Both the position numbers and the translations under genes were made by a program. The notes beneath the pieces are model-generated. The model was not told where the DNA came from. It did no database searches and was given only the letters and a program-made list of their open reading frames with translations. From Bacillota bacterium (lineage in GTDB: Bacteria; Bacillota; UBA4882; UBA10575), in NCBI GenBank assembly GCA_012837715.1, contig DUQR01000039.1, forward strand, positions 1 through 64,000: DNA of 64,000 nt, read 5' to 3'. Position 1 is the stretch's first letter. Every line of letters begins with the position of its first letter. This document shows, piece by piece, positions 17,253 to 23,574 of this stretch.

Positions 17253-17371
17253 GCTTTTTGCGTTAAAACCAATAAAAAAAGGATTCCAATACAAGATCGT
17301 GTTTAACTTAAATCAGGCGATCAACCTTTTGTGTTGGAATGGTTAACGGAAAGGACAACGCAAAATGTCCT
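17251..17371. repeat. Dispersed palindromic repeat, most complete copy (R5)
   Basis: Left arm AAGCTTTTTGCGTT followed by GATTCCAATAC (17251-17292); right arm GTGTTGGAATGG then GGACAACGCAAAATG (17331-17367). The arms are inverted repeats with a 38-base middle containing ATCAGGCGATC. Nearly the whole rapZ-yvcK gap is this element, and it abuts the yvcK ribosome site. Confidence 0.75.
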
Positions 17372-17388
17372 AGTTAGGGGGAGAAAAC

Positions 17389-19092
17389 GTGCTCCGACCG
17401 TACCGCAATGATTACCGGCCCACTAAGCTGATCTTCGGCTTGGGTTTGGTCTTTGGGGGAATGCTGGTTCTTTTCTCCAGGATCAACCTGAACCTCTGGT
17501 TTGGCGGTTGCTTGATCTTTGGCGGCTTATTGGCGCTGATCCGGTACGGCCATTCGTGGACCGGTAAACATGTTCACTCCGCTTTTGTTAAGGAACGCAG
17601 GTATTTTCGATTATTAGAACGGGAAGCCCGGATTGTCGTGATTGGTGGCGGAACCGGGTTAGGGACGATCTTGCGGGGTTTAAAGAAAATTACCCATAAC
17701 TTAACGGCCATTGTTACGGTGGCTGATGATGGGGGAAGCTCGGGGCGGTTACGGAAAGAATTTGGGATTCTCCCTCCCGGTGACATCAGAAATTGTCTTA
17801 TTGCCATGGCCGATCTGGAACCGTTGATGGAACAGTTGATGCAGTATAGGTTTAATGGTGGAAGTGGTTTGGCCGGCCATAATTTCGGCAATCTGTTTTT
17901 GACGGCGATGACTGGAATTACGGGCGATTTCCAAAAGGCGATCGAGGCGTCGGTTAAAGTCCTTGCGGTTAAAGGTCGGATTTTTGCCGCCACTTTAGAT
18001 AATGTCAGCCTCCGGGCGGAGTTACAAGACGGTGAGATCGTCAAAGGCGAATCGACGATCGGGCAAAGTAAGGCGCCGATTAAACGGGTTTACTTGGAAC
18101 CGGCGGCGGCCAAGGCTGTTCCCGAAAGTTTGCAAGCGATTGCCGAGGCCGATCTGATTATTCTCGGTCCGGGGAGTCTGTTTACCAGTGTGATTCCGCC
18201 CTTACTCGTGAATGAGATCTTAGCGGCGGTGAAGAATTCTGCGGCCACGAAGATTTATATCTGCAATGTAATGACACAGCGCGGGGAGACGGACGGGTTT
18301 ACCGCCGCCGATCACCTCCGTGCCCTTCTTGAGCACACGGATGGTAAATTAGTCGATTACATGATCATCAACAATCAAGAAGTTCCGCCGGAGGCCCGGG
18401 CGGCTTATGCCGAGGAAGGAGCCGAACCGGTTTTGGCCGACCGGGAGAAGGTCAGCGGTTTAGGGGTCCGGCCGATTGCTGCCCCCCTTTTGAACACCAA
18501 CGGTCTAGTCCGACATGATGCCGACCTACTGGCCAAACTATTGATGGAGTTAATGCCGGCCTTCTTGCGTCGGGGAAAATACTGGTCCCGCTACTGGCAG
18601 CGGTTCCTTCGCCTCCTGGGCGGAGGGGTGATTGTCAGCTTAGGCATTACCGAGGAGCGCGGGCTCCGCCACCGGTGGCCCTGGCCCCCGCTGGAGCGGG
18701 AAAAAGAACTAAAGTTTGATTTTATTACGAAGAATCTCAACCGTTTTCAAGCAACGGCTTGTGAAGTATATACCAATCAGGAGGAAGCTCCGCCGGAACT
18801 TCAACCCTATAAACTTGATTACCAAAAAAACCTGGTGGTTGGGGTTTACTTGGGAGAACGCCCCTCCGGCGGATTTGCCTTGACCCCCGTTGCGGTCCGT
18901 CTAAAAAACAACCGGATTGTGATCACCTACCGGGAAGAAGAACCATGGCAAGCGGGGGCAGTCCAAAGATTAACCTATCCGGCGGCCTTTTTTATCCTCG
19001 ACCGGACCCAACTCCCAACCGGCCAATTGTCCCTCCACTTAAGAAGAGAGGAAGAAAAAAGACCGGTTTGGGTAGAACAAATTTTTCTGTAG
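17389..19092 (+). CDS. yvcK: YvcK/CofD-like gluconeogenesis factor with C-terminal PrcB_C-like domain
   Basis: Residues about 10-55 form two membrane segments. The YvcK/CofD-like core (about 80-390) has VVIGGGTGLGTILRGLK, VADDGGSSGRLR, PPGDIRNCL, GHNFGNLF and ILGPGSLFTSVIPPLL. YvcK binds UDP-sugars and affects carbon use and cell-wall growth. After the core come about 170 further residues; about 475-545 contain GERPSGGFAL and VQRLTYPAAFF, the pattern of the PrcB C-terminal domain seen in secreted or surface proteins. I know of no standard YvcK carrying this. Start is GTG at 17389 after AGGGGGAG. Confidence 0.9.
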   Translation: MLRPYRNDYRPTKLIFGLGLVFGGMLVLFSRINLNLWFGGCLIFGGLLALIRYGHSWTGKHVHSAFVKERRYFRLLEREARIVVIGGGTGLGTILRGLKKITHNLTAIVTVADDGGSSGRLRKEFGILPPGDIRNCLIAMADLEPLMEQLMQYRFNGGSGLAGHNFGNLFLTAMTGITGDFQKAIEASVKVLAVKGRIFAATLDNVSLRAELQDGEIVKGESTIGQSKAPIKRVYLEPAAAKAVPESLQAIAEADLIILGPGSLFTSVIPPLLVNEILAAVKNSAATKIYICNVMTQRGETDGFTAADHLRALLEHTDGKLVDYMIINNQEVPPEARAAYAEEGAEPVLADREKVSGLGVRPIAAPLLNTNGLVRHDADLLAKLLMELMPAFLRRGKYWSRYWQRFLRLLGGGVIVSLGITEERGLRHRWPWPPLEREKELKFDFITKNLNRFQATACEVYTNQEEAPPELQPYKLDYQKNLVVGVYLGERPSGGFALTPVAVRLKNNRIVITYREEEPWQAGAVQRLTYPAAFFILDRTQLPTGQLSLHLRREEEKRPVWVEQIFL

Positions 19093-19098
19093 AAGCCC

Positions 19099-19127
19099 TT
19101 TACAAAGGGAGAAGAAAAAGGTAAAAT
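19099..19127 (+). promoter_or_regulatory. SigmaA-type promoter of the FMN-riboswitch ABC operon
   Basis: TTTACA (19099-19104), 17-base spacer, TAAAAT (19122-19127). Transcription would begin just before the riboswitch. Confidence 0.7.
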
Positions 19128-19148
19128 ACAGACACAATCTAATAAAAG

Positions 19149-19288
19149 AATCCTTCAGGGCAGGGTGCGGCCGCGGGGCCAATTCCCGACCGGTGGTAAG
19201 GGGTAACCCAAGTCCACGAGCTTAGGCCATCTAAGCTGATCTGGTGAAAGTCCAGAACCGACGGTATAGTCCGGATGAAAGAAGGAAT
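19149..19288 (+). ncRNA. FMN riboswitch (RFN element)
   Basis: The conserved core is easily read: CAGGGCAGGGTG, then AATTCCCGACCGG, GTAACCCAAGTCC, GTGAAAGTCCAGAACCGACGG and TATAGTCCGGATGAAAGAAGG, in RFN order. P1 pairs CCTTC (19151-19155) with GAAGG (19280-19286 region). FMN binding is known to lower expression of riboflavin synthesis or uptake genes. The nine bases CCTTCAGGG at the 5' side are exactly complementary to CCCTGAAGG, the first arm of the terminator downstream. This gives a simple switch between antiterminator and terminator. Confidence 0.95.
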
Positions 19289-19305
19289 GGCATTTTATGC
19301 TTTTT

Positions 19306-19339
19306 AACCCTGAAGGTAACCTTCGGGGTTTTCTTTTTG
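19306..19339 (+). terminator. Riboswitch-controlled terminator
   Basis: AACCCTGAAGG-TAA-CCTTCGGGGTT followed by TTCTTTTT. Its left arm can pair instead with the 5' strand of riboswitch P1 (19151-19159). Confidence 0.88.
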
Positions 19340-19344
19340 TCCGA

Positions 19345-19579
19345 AGTCGCGCATGTGGCTACCATCCGCCTGAGGGCAGTGCTGAAAATTCAAAGCTGAT
19401 CTAATCTCCGCCTTGGCCGGATGGTATTTCCTTCTTCGGCGAGTTACTTGGCGTCAAGTGAGTCGACAAGCAGCGAAGAGTACAGAAGCTGGTCGTTCGC
19501 AGCGCCGTCACTAACTGGTACGCTAAATTTTGAGCCGGGAGAATCGACAGCTAGTTTTTTCTAAGGATAAAGAGGTGAA
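19345..19579 (+). repeat. Second dispersed repeat family, copy A, within a long leader
   Basis: No gene is seen between the riboswitch terminator and the ATPase. The stretch holds an inverted repeat TACCATCCG / CGGATGGTA (about 19360 and 19418), a 25-base segment at 19403-19427 matching the reverse complement of 52393-52417, and TACAGAAGCTGGTCGTTCGC (19481-19500), which continues AGCGCCGTCA and matches copies at 7957-7993 and 58197-58236. Confidence 0.55.
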
Positions 19580-19584
19580 TGGGC

Positions 19585-20361
19585 ATGCAAAAAGCAATTG
19601 AAGTCAAGAATGTTACTTTGGCTTATTCCCAGGATTGTCCTCCGGAACTGGAGGGGGTTAACCTGAGCGTGGCTAAAGGGGAGTTTCTTTGCTTGGTGGG
19701 ACCTAGCGGTTGTGGGAAATCCACCCTGCTCCGACTGATTGCCGGGGTTTTAACCCCGGACCAGGGGGAGATTAAAGTCTTTGGGGATCCGAAGACCGCA
19801 GGCTGGTCCCGGTTGAGTTTTGTCCCGCAAGACTCCCTCCTTCTTCCCTGGCGGACGGTCCTTGATAATCTCTTGCTTCCTTTGGAGCTGAATGACCCTG
19901 CTTCCGGCCGAAGCGTCTGGGAAGAACAGGCCCGGGCGGCTTTGCATCTGGTTAATCTGGACGGAGTGGAAGATAAATATCCGCACCAACTGTCCGGCGG
20001 GATGCGTCAAAGGGTGGCCTTGGCCCGGGCTTTGGTGGGCAGAGCCGAACTCTTACTTTTGGATGAACCCTTTGCCGCCCTTGATGCCATGACTAGAAGC
20101 CAGTTACATCTGGAAATCATGGGGATTCGTCAAAAAGCGCCTTTTACCGGTTTAATGGTGACCCATAATATTTTTGAAGCTGTTTTTCTCGCCGATCGGG
20201 TGCTGGTGATGGGAGAGAAACCAGGACGGATTCTAGGTGAAGTAAAGATTGATCTGGCGTACCCCCGGGCGCTAAAAATCATGAGCACGCCGGAATTTGC
20301 CGCTTTGGTCGGCGCCGTCCAGGAACTTTTAGAGAAAGGATGGGGAAAAAACCATGTTTAA
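19585..20361 (+). CDS. ABC transporter ATP-binding protein, putative riboflavin importer
   Basis: Nitrate/sulfonate/thiamin-precursor type ABC ATPase of about 258 aa. Walker A VGPSGCGKSTLLRL, Q-loop SFVPQDSLLLPWRT, signature LSGGMRQRVALARAL and Walker B LLLLDEPFAALD are all present. The second ATG (19585) is better spaced from GAGGTG than the one at 19579. First gene of an operon with permease and binding protein under an FMN riboswitch, so riboflavin or a flavin precursor is the likely substrate; homologous RibXY-type systems are known in other phyla. By family alone it could be called SsuB or ThiZ. Confidence 0.9.
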   Translation: MQKAIEVKNVTLAYSQDCPPELEGVNLSVAKGEFLCLVGPSGCGKSTLLRLIAGVLTPDQGEIKVFGDPKTAGWSRLSFVPQDSLLLPWRTVLDNLLLPLELNDPASGRSVWEEQARAALHLVNLDGVEDKYPHQLSGGMRQRVALARALVGRAELLLLDEPFAALDAMTRSQLHLEIMGIRQKAPFTGLMVTHNIFEAVFLADRVLVMGEKPGRILGEVKIDLAYPRALKIMSTPEFAALVGAVQELLEKGWGKNHV

Positions 20362-21133
20362 AGACGGCTTTAGACCGGGTTCCGCTGGCGAAAGGCTGAT
20401 CACCCTTTTTGGGATTGCTCTGGTGGTCTTCCTGATTTGGGCCGGTTTATCCACTCTTTATCCGGTATACATCCTTCCTTCTCCGGGGGAAGTAGTTCGC
20501 CGGGCACGGGAACTGTTTGGCCAAAGCGGACTCTTTGCCCTCCATTTTCGGACTACTTTGGTCGAAGCATTGCTTGGTTTCGGGTTAGGCGCCGGAGTTG
20601 CCTTACCCCTGAGTTACCTGTTGGCGCGCCACCCCCGTTTAGACCGGCTGCTTACGCCTATGGTGGTGGCGATCCAGGCTATTCCCATTGTGGCCTTGGC
20701 GCCCCTCTTGGTGATCTGGTTTGGTTTCGGTCTTACTTCCAAGATTCTGATCGCGGCGTTGACCGCTTTCTTTCCGGTTTTAACCAACGGCGTGGTCGGC
20801 TTAAGGGAAACCGATCCCCGTCTGAAAGAGTTATTGGGGATCATGGGGGCGGGAAAAAGACAAATCTTTTTTAAAGTAGAAATCCCTTCGGCGTTACCGG
20901 TTATCTTTGGCGGCCTCCGTATGGGGTTAACCCTGTCGGTCATCGGCGCGGTGGTCGGGGAGTTTTCTGGCGCCGGCCAGGGCTTGGGCTATCTGGTCTA
21001 TTTCGCCCGTGGTACCTTTGACACACCCTTAATCTTTATCGCCTTATTGGCCCTGGCGGTTTTGGGCGTCGGCTTTTACCTCATCATCTCTTGGTTGGAA
21101 GCGGTGGTGATGCCCTGGCAAAGGAAAGATTGA
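20354..21133 (+). CDS. ABC transporter permease, putative riboflavin importer
   Basis: Inner-membrane permease of the SsuC/ThiX type, 259 aa, with about six hydrophobic segments and the EAA-like loop LKELLGIMGAGKRQIFFKVEIPSALPVIFGGLR. It overlaps the end of the ATPase gene by 8 bases, so translation is coupled. The FMN-riboswitch context assigns it to flavin uptake rather than sulfonate or pyrimidine uptake (inference). Confidence 0.88.
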   Translation: MFKDGFRPGSAGERLITLFGIALVVFLIWAGLSTLYPVYILPSPGEVVRRARELFGQSGLFALHFRTTLVEALLGFGLGAGVALPLSYLLARHPRLDRLLTPMVVAIQAIPIVALAPLLVIWFGFGLTSKILIAALTAFFPVLTNGVVGLRETDPRLKELLGIMGAGKRQIFFKVEIPSALPVIFGGLRMGLTLSVIGAVVGEFSGAGQGLGYLVYFARGTFDTPLIFIALLALAVLGVGFYLIISWLEAVVMPWQRKD

Positions 21134-21137
21134 AGTT

Positions 21138-21156
21138 GGACAACGCAAGAAGCTTC
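21138..21156 (+). repeat. Dispersed palindromic repeat, right tip (R6)
   Basis: GGACAACGCAAGAAGCTTC, matching the right end of the repeat family, between the permease and the binding-protein gene. Short, so possibly a remnant. Confidence 0.4.
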
Positions 21157-21181
21157 AAAAAGCAGAATGGAGGAAGGAAAG

Positions 21182-22168
21182 ATGAAGAAGAAGATCCTTT
21201 TCAGTCTAGTGGTCTTCCTGGTTCTCTTGGGAGGAATAAGCTATTGGCTCCGTCCCGAACCGCGACGGAAGATTACCTTAGCGATGACTTATATTCCTAA
21301 TGTCCAGTTTGCCCCCTGGTACGTTGCAGAAGAAAAAGGGTTCTTCCGCGACGAAGGATTGGAGGTTGTCTTTGACTACCGGATGGATATTGATGCGCTA
21401 CAGCTGGTGACGACGGGCAAGTTGGATTATGCGATCGCCGGTGGTGATCAAGTGTTGGTAGCGCGGGGGAAGGGGATTCCAGTGGTTTACTTAATGAGTC
21501 TTTATGCCCAATTTCCTCCGGCGATCATCGCGAAAGCCGAATCAGGGATCGAAACGGCCGCTGATTTAAAAGGAAAAACTCTCGGTTTGCCTTTATACGG
21601 GACTAATCTTTTAGCGGCGCAAGCCATTATCAAACGGGCCGGCCTTGATGAAGATGACGTTCAATTGGTAGATATTGGTTACACCCAGATTCCTTCATTA
21701 TTGGAAGATAAAGTTGATGCGGTTGTTGGGTTTGCTAACAACGAACCGCTTAAACTTGAGGCCATGGGGGTAGCGGTCAATCAAATTAATTCCTGGGATT
21801 ACTTTTCCTTGGTCGGCCACGGTTTAATCACGGGGGAGATTAAGATCAAAAACAACCCGGATGAGGTTGGTCGGATCGTCAGGGCCAGTTATAGAGGGAT
21901 CGAATATGCCCTTGCCCATCCGGAAGAGACTTTTACCATTTGCCTGAAACACCTGTCTGAGCTGGGGGAAGAACAAAAAGCGCAGGAATGGGAGGTCTTA
22001 AAAGCCTCGATGGCTTTATGGGAAAATGCTTATACGCGCCAGCATGGTCTGGGCCGTTCTCCTTCTGAAGATTGGGCTGATGCCCAACAACTAATGGTTG
22101 AACTGGGGTTAATTTCTCAACCGACACCGGTGGACGAGATCATCGACTTCTCGTATCTACCGGAATAG
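21182..22168 (+). CDS. NMT1/THI5-like substrate-binding protein, putative riboflavin-binding (RibY-like)
   Basis: Substrate-binding protein of 328 aa. The N-terminal MKKKILFSLVVFLVLLGGIS is a signal or anchor segment with no lipobox cysteine. The mature part has AMTYIPNVQFAPWYVAEEKGFFRDEGLEV, GDQVLVARGKGIPVV and LKGKTLGLPLYGT, typical of the THI5/SsuA fold. The ATG at 21182 follows GGAGGAAG. Third gene of the FMN-riboswitch operon. Lack of a lipid anchor is unusual for a monoderm Firmicute and fits a periplasm. Alternative substrates are thiamin-pyrimidine or sulfonates. Confidence 0.85.
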   Translation: MKKKILFSLVVFLVLLGGISYWLRPEPRRKITLAMTYIPNVQFAPWYVAEEKGFFRDEGLEVVFDYRMDIDALQLVTTGKLDYAIAGGDQVLVARGKGIPVVYLMSLYAQFPPAIIAKAESGIETAADLKGKTLGLPLYGTNLLAAQAIIKRAGLDEDDVQLVDIGYTQIPSLLEDKVDAVVGFANNEPLKLEAMGVAVNQINSWDYFSLVGHGLITGEIKIKNNPDEVGRIVRASYRGIEYALAHPEETFTICLKHLSELGEEQKAQEWEVLKASMALWENAYTRQHGLGRSPSEDWADAQQLMVELGLISQPTPVDEIIDFSYLPE

Positions 22169-22176
22169 AAAGAAAA

Positions 22177-22203
22177 AACAACCGCCACCGGGCGGTTGTT
22201 TTT
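22177..22203. terminator. Bidirectional terminator between ABC operon and sleB-like gene
   Basis: AAACAACCGCC / GGGCGGTTGTTT with A and T runs on the two flanks. Confidence 0.85.
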
Positions 22204-22220
22204 GATTCCTTCTTTTTTGG

Positions 22221-23216
22221 TCAGTTTTTGTAGAAAACATGGCTCCCAATTTGCGTGGTGACCGGATGGGATTTGACCCACCGGTTACTCGTTTTGGCCG
22301 GGTTGTAGAAGCCAATGGCGCCATAGGATGGATCCCACCCATTTAGCGCATCCTGGACAGCTTTTCGGGTGGAGGCGGTGGCCGAAAGGTTGATCCGGCC
22401 GTCCAGCACTGGACTGTATTGGTAGTACTTTCCTTGATCGACCTGGTAAACAATTTCCCGGATCGTATTGGGATAACGGGGGTCGTTTAACCGGTTGAGC
22501 ACAGAGGCGGCGACAGCGACTTGCCCTTCATAGGATTCGCCTTCGGCTTCCGCCCGGACTAAACGGGCTAATAATTCAATGTCAGCGGCGGAAAGATTAT
22601 ATTTTTGGTTATAATTACCACCCTGATTTCCGGAATTGCCTCCATTGCCACCGGGCGCTGGTGTAGAACCTGTTCCCACTGGGATTAGTAATTGTTGACC
22701 CGGGTAAATAAAATCGGAAGAAAGCCGGTTTGTTGTTTTTAACGCCTGGATCGTGACGCCGTGGCGTTTAGCAATTAAATAAAGGGAATCGTTGGTGCGG
22801 ACCGTATAAACCTGGTTGTCACCGCCGGAACCACCTTGTCCTGGTTGCTGAGGCTGAGCCGAAGGGAGATAAAGGGTCTCCCCGACCATTAAGGAGTCGT
22901 GCCAACGGTTATTGGTCGCCCGGATACTGGAAAGGGAGACCCCATTCCGGGTGGCGATGAGATACAAAGAATCGCCGGGACGGACCGTGTAAGCGGTGGG
23001 GATCATTAAGACTTGTCCGGGATAGATTAGATTGGAACCTAAATTATTACTATTTTTAAGGGTAGAAGTCGGGATGTTGAACCGGCGGGAGATGAGATAC
23101 AAAGAATCGCCTGATCTTACTTGGTAGGTTTGGGCACTGACCATGACCGGCAATAGCAGAACAAGCAAGGCGAAGAATAATGAAACATGTCGGATGAAAG
23201 GTTTCTTGGCTTTCAT
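22221..23216 (-). CDS. SleB-like cell-wall hydrolase with three LysM domains
   Basis: 331 aa. A signal peptide (ending VMVSAQ) is followed by three LysM repeats at about 30-75, 76-120 and 138-182, each with the GDSLYLI or NDSLYLI pattern. A Gly/Asn-rich linker leads to a C-terminal Hydrolase_2 (SleB) domain from about residue 210: LARLVRAEAEGESYEGQVAVA, ASVLNRL and YGAIGFYNPAKT. SleB enzymes are lytic transglycosylases that act on spore-cortex peptidoglycan during germination. It may instead act in vegetative wall turnover, since it has LysM rather than a SleB-type PG-binding domain. Start ATG follows GAGGAG. Confidence 0.88.
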   Translation of the reverse strand: MKAKKPFIRHVSLFFALLVLLLPVMVSAQTYQVRSGDSLYLISRRFNIPTSTLKNSNNLGSNLIYPGQVLMIPTAYTVRPGDSLYLIATRNGVSLSSIRATNNRWHDSLMVGETLYLPSAQPQQPGQGGSGGDNQVYTVRTNDSLYLIAKRHGVTIQALKTTNRLSSDFIYPGQQLLIPVGTGSTPAPGGNGGNSGNQGGNYNQKYNLSAADIELLARLVRAEAEGESYEGQVAVAASVLNRLNDPRYPNTIREIVYQVDQGKYYQYSPVLDGRINLSATASTRKAVQDALNGWDPSYGAIGFYNPAKTSNRWVKSHPVTTQIGSHVFYKN

Positions 23217-23428
23217 AGGTATACACTCCTCTTTCGTGTTGTCGTTTTGGTCGCCGACAGGAAATACGAGTGTGAATAAGGCAGGATCTATAAAACATAG
23301 GACGACCTGGTTAAATCCATAATTCTTGCTAGATATGGATTATCCTAGTGGGAATTAGAGGTAAAGCCAATTATGGGAGAAAGCAAAAAAAGAGGGATAA
23401 GTAGTAAAAATGGTTAGAAAGAGGAAAC

Positions 23429-23563
23429 TTGGTTAAAATATTAATATCGATCACAACCGGATGGGTTTTAGCGCATTATTATATTGAGCGGCTGATTCAA
23501 GCCAAACACGGCATGTTGCGTTGGCATCCTTTTAATTGTCAAACGCAAAAAGCTTTGGGATAA
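23429..23563 (+). CDS. Possible 44-aa membrane peptide, unrecognised
   Basis: A TTG start at 23429 directly after AAAGAGGAAAC opens a 44-codon frame whose first half is hydrophobic (ILISITTGWVLAHYYI) and whose second half is basic. Its TAA falls inside the ribosome site of the next gene. Against it: the 3' third runs through a copy of the dispersed repeat. The remaining 23217-23428 holds no gene that I can see. Confidence 0.25.
   Translation: MVKILISITTGWVLAHYYIERLIQAKHGMLRWHPFNCQTQKALG
23515..23557 (+). repeat. Dispersed palindromic repeat (R7)
   Basis: GTTGCGTTGGCATCC and then TTGTCAAACGCAAAAAGCTTT, ending nine bases before the AAGGAG of the following gene. Confidence 0.5.
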
Positions 23564-23574
23564 GGAGAGTTGCA

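Noticed and set aside
17253-17388. whiA expected with rapZ-yvcK
   Set aside because: No WhiA-like frame is present between or after these genes; yvcK is followed directly by the FMN riboswitch.
19481-19520. Integron attC or group II intron fragment explanation for the second repeat family
   Set aside because: No GTTRRRY/RYYYAAC core pairs, integrase, intron domain V or reverse transcriptase are visible anywhere in the window.
23217-23428. c-di-AMP (ydaO) riboswitch upstream of the SleB-like gene
   Set aside because: Such riboswitches often precede wall hydrolases, but none of the conserved ydaO blocks could be found on the minus strand here.
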